64,000 nt of DNA from Salibacterium aidingense DSM 18341 (GTDB lineage: Bacteria; Bacillota; Bacilli; Bacillales; Marinococcaceae). The position numbers and the translations under genes are program-made. Under the pieces are notes generated by a model. It ran no database searches. It was given only the letters and a program-made list of their open reading frames with translations, and had not been told where the DNA came from. The stretch lies in the NCBI RefSeq assembly GCF_000429685.1, contig NZ_AUCI01000001.1, positions 124,001 to 188,000 of the forward strand, given 5' to 3'. Positions 34,157 to 43,446 of the stretch are shown here, in pieces (within the stretch, counting starts at the first letter, position 1; each line of letters begins with the position of its first letter).

Positions 34157-34920
34157 AACAATATCAAAAGAAGAATCGATTCCTGCAAAAGGTAAACCCC
34201 TCCCTGAAACTGGCCGGCGTATTAATGATTATTGCCGTGATGGTGCCCGTGTTTGATCCATGGACCCCTTTGTTTTTGTTTGGCCTGACCGTGCTTCTGA
34301 TTATTGGACTCGGCGGCGTTTCAATCCGTTTTTTAGGATTGCTTTTACTACCCTTTTTGGTTTTTGCTTTCAGTTTTCTTTGGATTCAGGTCGTGTTTCC
34401 CGATGAACGGGGAGAGACCATATTATTTTCCATCGGGAGTATGCCGGTAGCGCTCGAAAATGTGTACACCGGTATCTCTCTCGGCATGCGTGCCCTTGTT
34501 TTTGCCTCCTGGTCGCTGTTATTTGTACTGACGACAGATCCCACCCGTTTTATGTTGAGCCTTATCCAGCAGTGCAAGCTGCCTCCCCGGTTCGGATATG
34601 GGATGATGGCGGCCTACCGTTTTCTTCCCATGTTCCGGGAAGAACTCCAGCAGATTCGGACCGCTCACCGGATCCGCGGCCTTGGGGAGAAACGGGGATT
34701 GAAACAGTTCAAACGGTATTTTATCCCGTTGATGGCCGGCGCCATCCGGAAAGCCGAACGAACCGCAATCGCCATGGAGTCCAAAGGCTTTGACGGCCGG
34801 CGCAGCCGCCCCTTTTACCAGCGGATTCACTGGAACCGTTATGACGCCTGTTTCATCGGGTTATTTCTAACTTTATTAGTAGTGGTTTATATTGTCAGAG
34901 CGCAATGGCTGGTTTCATAA
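34150..34920 (+). CDS. ykoC: ECF transporter transmembrane (T) component
   Basis: 256 residues from ATG 34150 inside the end of ykoD. Several membrane helices are followed by the cytoplasmic coupling motifs RTAHRIRGLGEKRG and ERTAIAMESKGFDGRRSR, the paired Ala-Arg-Gly-type helices that contact the ATPase in ECF systems. Last gene of the riboswitch operon. The frame could extend upstream to 34075 but lies wholly within ykoD there. Confidence 0.92.
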   Translation: MLEQYQKKNRFLQKVNPSLKLAGVLMIIAVMVPVFDPWTPLFLFGLTVLLIIGLGGVSIRFLGLLLLPFLVFAFSFLWIQVVFPDERGETILFSIGSMPVALENVYTGISLGMRALVFASWSLLFVLTTDPTRFMLSLIQQCKLPPRFGYGMMAAYRFLPMFREELQQIRTAHRIRGLGEKRGLKQFKRYFIPLMAGAIRKAERTAIAMESKGFDGRRSRPFYQRIHWNRYDACFIGLFLTLLVVVYIVRAQWLVS

Positions 34921-34927
34921 AAAGATT

Positions 34928-34947
34928 ATTCGACAGGTGACAGGCAC
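34928..34947 (+). repeat. 20-nt repeat, copy 1
   Basis: ATTCGACAGGTGACAGGCAC, identical to 48797-48816. It lies 7 nt after the ykoC stop. The GGTGACAGGCAC core is a common intergenic word in Bacillaceae genomes. Confidence 0.7.
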
Positions 34948-34950
34948 CAC

Positions 34951-34982
34951 AAAAAGAGCTGGCTAAACATCCAGCTCTTTTT
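34951..34982. terminator. Bidirectional terminator between ykoC and the aminotransferase gene
   Basis: AAAAAGAGCTGG and CCAGCTCTTTTT form a perfect 12-bp stem with an 8-nt loop, between convergent genes. Confidence 0.93.
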
Positions 34983-34987
34983 ATCCA

Positions 34988-36157
34988 CTACCTTTTTGTT
35001 TTATTACAATAGGTGTCATAGTAATCAATCAACCTCTTCACACCCGTTTCTATCTCTTCCTCTTTAGCCGCAAGCGACAGGCGGACAAATCCCGGTATTG
35101 TTTTTCCGAATGTGGAGCCTGGAGCTACTGCTACCTTTTTTGTCTTCAATAAATGTTTTGCTAAACTTTCTCCATCAATTTCTTTATTTTTCATATTTAC
35201 GAGCATATAAAACGATCCATGTGGAACCTCATGGGCGATACCAGCCTGCCTTTTTAAAAAGGTTGATGCCAGATCCCGCCGCCTTTTATAAGTCGTCCGC
35301 ATCTCCCTTACGAAGTCTTGCGGGCCGCCCAATGCTGCCTCTCCAGCTTTTTGAGTGATCGAGCTGGCGCATGACACTGTCGGTTCCATCATTTTGCTAA
35401 TGAGTGCTGTTATATCTTTTGATGCGACCGTATACCCCAGGCGCCATCCAGTCATGGCGTAATTTTTGGAGAAGCTGAAAATGCTGACCACTTTTCCAGT
35501 CGTATCGATAGAACTCGGAGAAACATGCTTTTTGTCAAAAATTATTCCATCATATACTTCATCAGAGATAATGTATATTCCATATCTCTCTGCCAACGCC
35601 ACGATTTCCTTAAGCTTTTCCTTTTCTAATACACTCCCTGCAGGATTTGAAGGAGAGTTGATAATCAATGCTTTTGTTCTCTCTGTAATTCGTTCTTTTA
35701 TTTCTCCAATATCTGGTATAAATTGATTGGACGCTCGTATAGGGTAACGAATAATAACCGCCCCCTGAGAAAGAATCATTTGTTCATAGTTCGGCCATCC
35801 CGGATCCGGTATTAGAACTTCCTCTCCGCTGTCCACTATGCTCTTCAGAGCTAAGGCAAGACCCGTTACAGCTCCGGGAGTTATGATAATTTCATCATTA
35901 CCGGCAGATATGTTGTATGTTTCCAGATGCCTTGATACAGCCTCTCTTAAAGTAGGTAAGCCCGCGTTTGGAGAATAATAAGAATACCCATCATTAATTG
36001 CCTGCTTTGCTGCTTCACGTACATGGGGAGGTATATCTGTTCCCGGCTCCCCAACTTCCAAATGTATGACCCCTTCCATTCCAGAGCTTAACGACATTAT
36101 TTCTCTAATGCCTGATCTGGGAATGCTTTTAGTCAAAACAGAAAGAGATTTTTTCAT
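34988..36157 (-). CDS. PLP-dependent class I aminotransferase
   Basis: 389 residues of the fold-type I aspartate aminotransferase family. Substrate loop LEVGEPGTDIPPHV, the Asn171 in NSPSNPAG, Asp199/Tyr202 in ISDEVYDG, and the Schiff-base Lys231 in SFSKNYAMTGWRLGY are present. It transfers an amino group from an amino acid to a 2-oxo acid; the amino donor is unknown. It is the promoter-distal gene of the minus-strand amino-acid cluster, separated from the creatininase-like gene by 119 nt, so it may also have its own promoter. A good AGGGGGAGG site precedes the ATG. Confidence 0.9.
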   Translation of the reverse strand: MKKSLSVLTKSIPRSGIREIMSLSSGMEGVIHLEVGEPGTDIPPHVREAAKQAINDGYSYYSPNAGLPTLREAVSRHLETYNISAGNDEIIITPGAVTGLALALKSIVDSGEEVLIPDPGWPNYEQMILSQGAVIIRYPIRASNQFIPDIGEIKERITERTKALIINSPSNPAGSVLEKEKLKEIVALAERYGIYIISDEVYDGIIFDKKHVSPSSIDTTGKVVSIFSFSKNYAMTGWRLGYTVASKDITALISKMMEPTVSCASSITQKAGEAALGGPQDFVREMRTTYKRRRDLASTFLKRQAGIAHEVPHGSFYMLVNMKNKEIDGESLAKHLLKTKKVAVAPGSTFGKTIPGFVRLSLAAKEEEIETGVKRLIDYYDTYCNKTKR

Positions 36158-36276
36158 AGGCCCTCCCCCTTCTCTTTTTCAAATATTTAAGACAGAACAC
36201 AGCTTTTCCTCGAAATAAATTGCATGTCGACTTGGTCAGCCAAAATGTTAAAAATCTTCTCTACCTCCTTTCTATG

Positions 36277-37044
36277 TTATGGGTGATAAGCAATAAAGCT
36301 TTCCACAGTATTAGTCAACCGATTGATGATTAAAGTAATAAGTTTTTCTCCCTTTTCCTTGCTTGACAGAGTAGCATCGCCAAATGAACCATCCGCCGTT
36401 AGTTCATGAAAATGATATGGGAGTTCTACTTGATTTGGTTTGTTAATTGCAGTTCCGTGCACAGGGAATTGTTTTATTTTCCCAGGGTGCAGTTTGTTGT
36501 TTCTCACTATCTCTGGTGCTAAATACATGGCAAACGATGTTTCTATTTCACAAGCATGTCCATAACGTTCTGTCTCAGATTCTTGTGCTATTTCATTTTC
36601 AGCTGCGTTCCAATAAAAACAATTGAGAATGCTAACTTTTTCTTCATACCGAAGATAATGCGAAATAGATGTAAGAGCAGCTTGATTTCCTCCATGTCCA
36701 TTCAAAAACACAAAATACTCTATTCCATGCACTTTCATACTGTGAACATAGTCTATTAACATCGCCTGCATCGTCTGAGGTGATATTGTCATTGTCCCTG
36801 CCCATGCCATATGATGATACGAAACCCCAACCGATAGGCTGGGGAGAACTATTCCTTTTCCATTCAACTGTAGGGCAACTCGTTCGGCGACTCGTTCTGC
36901 TAAAACCGTATCTGTATTTAACGTCGTGTTGGTACTGTGTTGTTCATTTGACCCAACAGGAATAATGGCCACTTTTACTTTATCTTTTATTATTGTAAAT
37001 TCATCGGTGCTCATCCATTCTAGATTTACTTGTTTTCGGCTCAT
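36277..37044 (-). CDS. Creatininase-family amidohydrolase
   Basis: 255 residues. Metal motifs of the family are recognisable: AIIPVGSNEQHSTN with Glu34 and His36, Asp45 in LNTDTVLAE, the FLNGHGGNQ loop and a Glu in ACEIETSFA. The usual second His of the EQHGPH motif is replaced (EQHSTN), so it diverges from creatininase proper. Family members open cyclic amides or cleave formamides. In this cluster it may hydrolyse a lactam or N-formyl derivative; that is inference. It lies 16 nt behind the threonine dehydratase-like gene. Confidence 0.8.
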   Translation of the reverse strand: MSRKQVNLEWMSTDEFTIIKDKVKVAIIPVGSNEQHSTNTTLNTDTVLAERVAERVALQLNGKGIVLPSLSVGVSYHHMAWAGTMTISPQTMQAMLIDYVHSMKVHGIEYFVFLNGHGGNQAALTSISHYLRYEEKVSILNCFYWNAAENEIAQESETERYGHACEIETSFAMYLAPEIVRNNKLHPGKIKQFPVHGTAINKPNQVELPYHFHELTADGSFGDATLSSKEKGEKLITLIINRLTNTVESFIAYHP

Positions 37045-37060
37045 TAAAACAATCCTTTCG

Positions 37061-38044
37061 TCATTTCTGTTTGAACAAACATTCCTTTAAAACAGACTCA
37101 TCAATATTAGAGCCGCTGGCAATGACGACCGTATTTTTTGTAATCGCAATTTGTTCCTCCATCACGGCAGCAAGAGGGACAGTACCAGAAGCTTCTACTA
37201 CTAGTTTTCCGGATAAAGCGAACAATTTAACCGCTTCACGTATCGTCTTTTCCTTCACCTTTATGACATCGTCAACCCAGTCATTGATAAAAGAAAGCAA
37301 GTACGGCTCCGGCTTTTTGACAGATAGTCCTTCCGCCAGCGTATTGGTTTCGGTCAACGTTTTCATTTCCCCTGTTGTAAAACTTTCATAGTATGCGGCA
37401 GAGCCTTCAGCTTGGACTGCAATCACCTGGATGGATGAGTTCAAATTCTTGGCCGCCATAGCAATTCCGGAGACTAGCCCCCCTCCTCCAAGGGGGACAA
37501 TGATCTGGTCTACCTTTGGAAGCTGTTCGAGCAGTTCAAGGGCAATTGTCCCCTGTCCAGCGACAACATCGGCATCCGCCACAGGATGGACGTATGTGCC
37601 GTCCATTTCCTCCGACAGCTCACGAGCATACTGATAAGCCTCATCATAGGTTGCTCCTACCTTATGGACTACTGCTCCAAACGCCTCACATGTATTTATC
37701 TTGATTGCTGGAGTCGTTTCTGGAACGACGACATTGGCTTCAGCTCCCTTTACACTGGAAGCATACGACACCCCCATGGCATGATTGCCCGCTGAAGCGG
37801 TGACCACCTTGAAAGGCTGCGTCTTCTTTTCAGCAAGTGATGCTATTTTATTAAAGGCCCCCCTCAACTTGAAGGATCCTACTGGAAGCAGGGATTCTGC
37901 CTTAATAAAAATGGAGGAACCCAATTCCATATTCAATAGCTCATTCTGTATAAGCGGTGTAGGGCGGGGGATGATTTCAGTTAGTCTTTGTTTTGCTGTT
38001 TTGAAATCCGTTAAAGCTACTGTCTCCAAACGTTGTCCATTCAT
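37061..38044 (-). CDS. Threonine dehydratase-like PLP enzyme
   Basis: 327 residues, fold-type II. Schiff-base Lys59 in LLPVGSFKLRGAF, ASAGNHAMGVSY, and the PLP-phosphate loop VPLGGGGLVSG. No C-terminal ACT domain, so it resembles the catabolic threonine/serine dehydratase, serine racemase and hydroxyaspartate dehydratase group rather than biosynthetic IlvA. Products would be 2-imino or enamine acids, the substrates of RidA, encoded in the same cluster. ATG 38044 is chosen, as AAGGAC lies 9 nt before it; an upstream TTG at 38050 is too close to the site. Confidence 0.88.
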   Translation of the reverse strand: MNGQRLETVALTDFKTAKQRLTEIIPRPTPLIQNELLNMELGSSIFIKAESLLPVGSFKLRGAFNKIASLAEKKTQPFKVVTASAGNHAMGVSYASSVKGAEANVVVPETTPAIKINTCEAFGAVVHKVGATYDEAYQYARELSEEMDGTYVHPVADADVVAGQGTIALELLEQLPKVDQIIVPLGGGGLVSGIAMAAKNLNSSIQVIAVQAEGSAAYYESFTTGEMKTLTETNTLAEGLSVKKPEPYLLSFINDWVDDVIKVKEKTIREAVKLFALSGKLVVEASGTVPLAAVMEEQIAITKNTVVIASGSNIDESVLKECLFKQK

Positions 38045-38062
38045 CTTCAAAAGTCCTTTCCT

Positions 38063-39268
38063 TTATGAACCTTTTATCACTTTCATTATCCGCTTAATAT
38101 CATGTTCTCCCACTAATGGTATATCCTTTTTCATTTCCGCAGATGCCATATCCTTTAAACCGTGCCCAGTTAATAGGAGTACAATGTGGTCTTCTGCTCT
38201 CACTTTGCCTAATTCAACATTATGCTTTAACCCAGCTAAAGCAGCCGCCGCGGATGGTTCCACAAATAGCCCTTCTAAAGAAGCTAATTCATGCTGGGCT
38301 TCCAGAATGCCTGCATCCGTTATCGCCATCGCGTTCCCTCCGGATTTCCGGATATGGCTCAAAGTATGGGTCCCGTCTTTAGCGTATCCCTGCAGACCAT
38401 CCCCAATCCCTCCAGCAATTGTTTTCGGAACAACAACTTCTTGTACCTGATCTTCTTTTCTTTCATATGCTTCTGCGACAGTTGAACAACCTCGGGCTTG
38501 AACGCCTATCATCCGGGGAGTGTACTCTCTTTCCCATAAAGAAGCCATCTCCATAAAGCCTTTCCGAGTCCCAACGAGTAGAGGCCCCGCACCAATCGGT
38601 ACGTAGATCTGATCCGGCCAGTATCCATTCAATTGATCATGCAGTTCAAAAGCAACCCCCTTATCCCCTTCTACTGTGTATGGATTTATAAAAGTGGTGG
38701 TAACGTTAAATAAGGATTCGGTTTCTGCCAGGATTTTGGCTAGAGTGAAGCTATTGCTGTAGGGCCCTTTTATTTTAATGACGTTAGCATTCAGAAACAT
38801 CGATTGAGACACTTTTTCCTGCGGAGTGCTTTCAGGTACCAGGACCACCGCTTCCATTCCCGCTTTAGCTGCAAAAGCTGACACCGCAGCTGCTCCATTA
38901 CCACTAGAAGCCACGATTAAACGTTTATGGCCGAAATGGATTCCAGCTTTCACCCCCATTGCTACAGGCCTGTCTTTAAAGGAACCGCTAGGATTCATGA
39001 ACTCTCCTTTTAGATCAATTCTTGCCACTCCTAATTTTTTTTCTAAACATTTAGCTCTGATTAAAGAAGCATTACCTTCTCCCATGAAAACACCCGGAGA
39101 AAATGGAAATGGCTGCAGCTCCTGCTTGACAGCATCCCCTGTGCTTGCAGTCACCCTATCAAGATCATATCGAACTTCCAAAATTCCTTTACAATACGGG
39201 CAATGATAGTATTCCAAAAGGTTAAAGGAAGAATTGCAAGATGTACAAATCAGTTCGGTTCGTGACAT
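38063..39268 (-). CDS. Threonine synthase-like PLP enzyme with zinc ribbon
   Basis: 401 residues. The N-terminal four-Cys ribbon (Cys8, 11, 23, 26) is followed by a fold-type II core with Lys98 in NPSGSFKDRPVAMG, ASSGNGAAAVSAFAAKAG and a Gly-rich PLP loop VPIGAGPLL. Sequence type fits the ThrC-like group, which includes enzymes with beta-elimination or replacement activities. It is not with hom or thrB, so a role in housekeeping threonine synthesis is unlikely. It overlaps the M20 gene upstream by 19 nt, with AAGGAGGAATGAC as ribosome-binding site. Confidence 0.85.
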   Translation of the reverse strand: MSRTELICTSCNSSFNLLEYYHCPYCKGILEVRYDLDRVTASTGDAVKQELQPFPFSPGVFMGEGNASLIRAKCLEKKLGVARIDLKGEFMNPSGSFKDRPVAMGVKAGIHFGHKRLIVASSGNGAAAVSAFAAKAGMEAVVLVPESTPQEKVSQSMFLNANVIKIKGPYSNSFTLAKILAETESLFNVTTTFINPYTVEGDKGVAFELHDQLNGYWPDQIYVPIGAGPLLVGTRKGFMEMASLWEREYTPRMIGVQARGCSTVAEAYERKEDQVQEVVVPKTIAGGIGDGLQGYAKDGTHTLSHIRKSGGNAMAITDAGILEAQHELASLEGLFVEPSAAAALAGLKHNVELGKVRAEDHIVLLLTGHGLKDMASAEMKKDIPLVGEHDIKRIMKVIKGS

Positions 39269-40467
39269 GTCATTCCTCCTTGTTCAAAACGTTTACAGAG
39301 ATGGGGCACCAAGTTTGTAAAAGTATGGACAGCCCTTATATACTGTTCTTTCTCCACAAATTCGTCCTTAACATGGGCTTGCTCTAATTCACCAGGCCCA
39401 CATACAATGGTTGGGATTTGTTTATGAAAAGCGAAAAACGGAGCTTCACATGTGGCTCCAAAAACTTTGATAGAAATCGGTTCAGTGTTCACCTGCTGAG
39501 ATACCCTCTCTAAAGCTTTGACAAATGGGTGTCCCTCAGATATCTGACTTGCTGGAAGAAAGGAATCCGTTTTAAGTTCAAAAGAAAATCCCGTTTCTTC
39601 CTGTACTTTACTTAATGACTGAACAATTTCTCCTTTAACCTCCTCTTCCTGTTCACCAGGAAGAAGCCGGCGGTCAAGAACAACGGTACACTCCTCGGGA
39701 ATAACATTCGCTGCGGTTCCCCCATTAATTTGAGTAATATTTAGTAACGCCGCACCTAACGTTTGATCTTTTCGTTCTTTTATAACATCACTCAAATTTT
39801 CTAAAGCTGTTAAAAAAGCCCTCATTTTTACAATGGCATTATCCGGCTGTCGGACAAAAGCGGAATGTCCGGGGGTGCCCTTGGTCTTAACATGAAATCT
39901 GGCTACGCCGCGATGGCCGATTGTTATATCCATCCCTGTAGGTTCACTGATTAAAGCATAGTCCGCTGTCAAAGAGTCATCTAGAAATTGTTTCATGCCC
40001 TGATTAGTTACTTCTTCATCGACATTGAAAAATAGATGGAGTTCACCGTGAAAAGGACAGCCCGCTTTTTTCAACAGCAATGCAGCCTGAATCATAGCCG
40101 CTACACCTGCCTTCATGTCAGCCGCTCCCCGACCGTAAATCTTCCCGTCTTTCAAAGTGGAATGAAAGGGTGGGAAGGTCCATCCATCCCCTGCAGGGAC
40201 AACGTCGATGTGACCATTAAAAATGATGGAAGGCCCCTTCCCCTTCCCTTTCTCTTTCCCTTTTAATACGGCATAGACATTTGGGCGGTCTGGAGCTGCT
40301 TCTTTCAAACACGCTTCTATTCCATTATCATTCAACAGTCGATAAATCCAGGCGGCTGCCTCTGCTTCGGTTTTTCCAGGCCTGTTCTCACTATCAAATC
40401 CTATTAACTCTTTTAATATAGAAACCGCTTGTGTTTCATCAAAATTTTCCATCATCCATTTCTTCAT
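39250..40467 (-). CDS. M20-family metallohydrolase (ArgE/DapE type)
   Basis: 405 residues. Metal-site motifs: FNGHIDVVPAGDGW (His), GRGAADMKAGVAAM (bridging Asp), NVDEEVTNQG (catalytic and metal Glu), ALISEPTG (metal Asp/Glu position) and AHVKDEFV (His). A dimerisation domain lies in the middle (HRGVARFHVKTKGTPGHS). It removes an acyl group from an N-acyl amino acid or cleaves a small amide. ATG 40467 has GGGGTG 8 nt upstream; a GTG at 40476 overlaps the previous stop. A repetitive KGKEKGKGKG stretch near residue 72 is unusual. Confidence 0.88.
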   Translation of the reverse strand: MKKWMMENFDETQAVSILKELIGFDSENRPGKTEAEAAAWIYRLLNDNGIEACLKEAAPDRPNVYAVLKGKEKGKGKGPSIIFNGHIDVVPAGDGWTFPPFHSTLKDGKIYGRGAADMKAGVAAMIQAALLLKKAGCPFHGELHLFFNVDEEVTNQGMKQFLDDSLTADYALISEPTGMDITIGHRGVARFHVKTKGTPGHSAFVRQPDNAIVKMRAFLTALENLSDVIKERKDQTLGAALLNITQINGGTAANVIPEECTVVLDRRLLPGEQEEEVKGEIVQSLSKVQEETGFSFELKTDSFLPASQISEGHPFVKALERVSQQVNTEPISIKVFGATCEAPFFAFHKQIPTIVCGPGELEQAHVKDEFVEKEQYIRAVHTFTNLVPHLCKRFEQGGMTCHEPN

Positions 40468-40472
40468 AGAAT

Positions 40473-41567
40473 TCACCCCGCGTAATGCCTTCCTCTGGCA
40501 TTTATTTGATATCGTCTCTCTAAGTTTCCATTTCTAATGCCAAAAATCTCATGGTGAAGATTCGGTACCACACATGCATGATTCGGGATGATTTCAAGAG
40601 TATCTCCTATCTGAAGAGATGTTTCTTCAGGATTATATTTTAGAAATCCGTGTTCTTCGTTCAATTTAACAATGTTTATGCCTGGGCGGTTGATGACTTT
40701 TCCATACTGTTTTCCCCGTAGCGGGTCATCTGTGGTCATTGTCTTAGATCCCGCATCCATTGTTGCGTGACCCCAATAAGGGATACTTACCACTTGCGAA
40801 ATGATGGTTAAAGCACACTCGTCTGTCGTAACAACTCCAGAGTGGACTGCATTCATATCATAAAAGATGTAGTTTCCTGCTCTTGATTCTGTGATGCCAT
40901 CCAACTCCTCGGATAAATGGGAAGAGATAGTAGAGCCGGCAGATAATGTGCCTATGAAAATTCCATTGTTTTCTAATCTCTCTTTTTCTTTCAATAATAA
41001 CTGGGCTTCTGTTCTAGCACTCACCTTCATGTCTTCTTTTTCTTTCCCATAAATATCCCCATTATAGGTAAACAGACCTTTTAAATTTAGACCGGGCAAG
41101 GTTTGAAGATAAGAAGCGAAACGCTGAACGTCCTGTCCTGGCTGAACTCCCTCTCTATGACCACCTCCATCTATATCAAGAAGTACACAGATGGGGACTT
41201 GGAGAGCTTCTCCTAGCTTCGATAAATCTTCAGCCCCTTTTTCGCTCTCCACTATTGTCGTAAATTGAAAAGAAGAGTCTTTAAGTATATCTTTTAAGTA
41301 GTCCAGCTTAGCTTTTCCTATAATGGGATAAGCGAGAAGAATATCTTTTATCCCTGCCCTTGCCATAATCTCGACTTCATACAAAGTGGCACAGGATATT
41401 CCTTCTGCTCCTTTTTCTATCTGTAAATCCGCAAAGTCAATACTTTTATGAGGCTTGATATGAGGTCTATGTGAAATACCGAACTTATTTAGCTGGCTGA
41501 CCATATTATCGATATTTTTTTCCATTTGATCTAAATTAATTTTTATATAAGGAGTTGCGATCTGCAT
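40473..41567 (-). CDS. D-threonine aldolase / D-serine dehydratase-like PLP enzyme
   Basis: 364 residues, alanine racemase-like N-terminal barrel (fold-type III). The Lys of the RPHIKPHK motif is Lys38. The C-terminal metal site PNHACVVPNLH has the His and Cys that bind the divalent metal in this family. LDIDGGGHREGVQPG and SAGSTISSH hold the PLP phosphate. Members include D-threonine aldolase, eukaryotic-type D-serine dehydratase and beta-hydroxyaspartate aldolase (BhcC). It splits or dehydrates a D- or erythro-beta-hydroxy amino acid. Its stop lies just before the M20 start, with 5 nt between. Confidence 0.87.
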   Translation of the reverse strand: MQIATPYIKINLDQMEKNIDNMVSQLNKFGISHRPHIKPHKSIDFADLQIEKGAEGISCATLYEVEIMARAGIKDILLAYPIIGKAKLDYLKDILKDSSFQFTTIVESEKGAEDLSKLGEALQVPICVLLDIDGGGHREGVQPGQDVQRFASYLQTLPGLNLKGLFTYNGDIYGKEKEDMKVSARTEAQLLLKEKERLENNGIFIGTLSAGSTISSHLSEELDGITESRAGNYIFYDMNAVHSGVVTTDECALTIISQVVSIPYWGHATMDAGSKTMTTDDPLRGKQYGKVINRPGINIVKLNEEHGFLKYNPEETSLQIGDTLEIIPNHACVVPNLHHEIFGIRNGNLERRYQINARGRHYAG

Positions 41568-41599
41568 AAATTAGTCACCTCTGTTTCATTAATGCTATT

Positions 41600-42871
41600 T
41601 CAATTTATTAACCCAGGGATCCACATCGTAAGCTGCGGAATATAAGTCACTAATAATACAACAGCTAATCCCGCCACCAAATAGGGCCATAAATCTTTTA
41701 ACGTTTCCTCGATTTCTACTTTAGCTAAATGAATCGAAATAAATAATGTTGTTCCTACCGGCGGAGTGAACAACCCCAATGCAAGGGTACTTAGCATAAC
41801 TATAGAAAATTGGATGGGGTCCATTCCAAGCCCGATTGCCAAAGGAAAAAAAACTGGGATTAGAATAAATAGATTCGGCACCAAATCCATGACCATTCCA
41901 AATAAAAGCATGATTAGAACCATAACAAATAATAATCCCCACGCTGGCAGTCCAAAACCAAGTAATAAATCAGAAATTAATTGAGGAATTCCCTCGCGGA
42001 TCAGTACCCACGTGAACATACTTGCCGTGCAGACAATCATCATAATAACGGTAGTGGAATAAACACTTTCTCTCAATGCCCTAATTAACCCATTCCAATT
42101 CAGGGAGCGATATACCATTAAAGCAATAACAAACGCGTAAACTGCTGATAAAGCCGCTGCTTCTGTCGCTGTAGCTATGCCCAGTACAATAACGGAAATT
42201 AAAAATAATGGTAAAAGCAAAGCCCAAAATGCTCTTACTATACTCCCAGCCAGTTCTTTGAGAGTGGGCCGGGGTTCGCTCGGATACCCTCGTTTCATTG
42301 AAATTAAAACGGTAACTACAAGATAAGTAAGCCCTATCAACACACCTGGTATAATACCTGCTAAAAACATTTGAGCTACTGATAAATTTGTCAGCCATGC
42401 AATAATAATCATGGTACTGCTCGGCGGGATAATGATCCCTACTACCGAACTAGAAGCATTTATCGAAGCAGCAAAGGAAGAATGATAGCCTTTTTGTTTC
42501 ATTTCTGGAATGAGGATACTTCCTACAGAAGCAGCATCCGCTACAGACGATCCTGAAACACCAGCCATCCCCATACTTGTGACAACGGATACGCATCCTA
42601 GTCCACCAGGCAGCTGTCGAACCATAGCATTTGCTAAATCAATGATACGGCGCGCTATTCCTCCATGAACCATTAAATTCCCTGCCAATATAAAAAAGGG
42701 GACTGCCAAAAAAGCAAAAGACTGTGTTTCTGAGAAAAATTGTTGAGCCATTGTCGAAAGCGGAATTCCTTCCACCACCACATATAAAAGAGCGGCTCCT
42801 CCCATAGCAAAAGCAATTGGTACACTGAAAGCTATCATGAGGAAGAAACTAATGATCATAATCCAAATCAT
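41600..42871 (-). CDS. TRAP transporter large permease (DctM)
   Basis: 423 residues with about 12 membrane helices. GGLGCVSVVTSMGMAGVSGS and SSVVGIIIPPSSTMIIIAWL, then FTPPVGTTLFIS near the C-terminus, are DctM hallmarks. It carries the Na+-coupled transport step with the small subunit and binding protein. The ATG at 42871 has GAGGGGGG upstream and lies inside the end of the DctQ gene. Confidence 0.93.
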   Translation of the reverse strand: MIWIMIISFFLMIAFSVPIAFAMGGAALLYVVVEGIPLSTMAQQFFSETQSFAFLAVPFFILAGNLMVHGGIARRIIDLANAMVRQLPGGLGCVSVVTSMGMAGVSGSSVADAASVGSILIPEMKQKGYHSSFAASINASSSVVGIIIPPSSTMIIIAWLTNLSVAQMFLAGIIPGVLIGLTYLVVTVLISMKRGYPSEPRPTLKELAGSIVRAFWALLLPLFLISVIVLGIATATEAAALSAVYAFVIALMVYRSLNWNGLIRALRESVYSTTVIMMIVCTASMFTWVLIREGIPQLISDLLLGFGLPAWGLLFVMVLIMLLFGMVMDLVPNLFILIPVFFPLAIGLGMDPIQFSIVMLSTLALGLFTPPVGTTLFISIHLAKVEIEETLKDLWPYLVAGLAVVLLVTYIPQLTMWIPGLIN

Positions 42872-43376
42872 TTGTTTCCCCCCTCTTTTCCTCTTCACTT
42901 GTTATTTCATCAAAAATCTGGAATAAAAGAACAATCCCCATTCCCAGAAAAGATACTGTGACAGATCCATAGAGCCAGCCTCTGGAAATTCCTAATATGG
43001 GATGGGCTTGATTCATTACGCTCTCGACCAATCCATAGCTTGAAATGACCATATAAATGGAAAAAAATAGCATAATAAGCTTTGTTATCACATTGACCAC
43101 CTTCTGCAAAAAAGCTGGGAGTTTATTACGAAAATAATTAACTCTAATGTGATCGTTGTTTTGAGTAACTGCGATGGCTGCAAAAAAGATCATCCACGGG
43201 AAGATCATAGCTGTCAAACCGGACGTCACATTTGAAGGGGAGCTGAAAACATAACGCATAATTACTTCTCCAAATACAACTATTGTAAGAATAACGAGCA
43301 GAATGTTAGAGGTTGTGGTTAATATTCGGTCCAACATTAGAGCAGGGCGTCTTTTTGAAATTAATTTCTCTGTCAT
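42849..43376 (-). CDS. TRAP transporter small permease (DctQ)
   Basis: 175 residues with four membrane helices; FPWMIFFAAIAVTQNNDHIR and FRNKLP fit the DctQ family. ATG 43376 follows GAGGGATC; the open frame extends further upstream through the intercistronic hairpin but has no site there. It overlaps the large subunit gene by 23 nt. Confidence 0.9.
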   Translation of the reverse strand: MTEKLISKRRPALMLDRILTTTSNILLVILTIVVFGEVIMRYVFSSPSNVTSGLTAMIFPWMIFFAAIAVTQNNDHIRVNYFRNKLPAFLQKVVNVITKLIMLFFSIYMVISSYGLVESVMNQAHPILGISRGWLYGSVTVSFLGMGIVLLFQIFDEITSEEEKRGETNDLDYDH

Positions 43377-43396
43377 TTTGATCCCTCGTTTAGCAG

Positions 43397-43439
43397 GAAC
43401 TGCCCTGCCAATGAACAATAAATTCATACAGGGCAGTTC
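43397..43439 (-). other. Intercistronic hairpin in the TRAP operon
   Basis: Perfect 11-bp inverted repeat GAACTGCCCTG / CAGGGCAGTTC with a 21-nt loop, 8 nt after the binding-protein stop. It probably stabilises the upstream message or causes partial termination. Confidence 0.7.
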
Positions 43440-43446
43440 ACTAAAA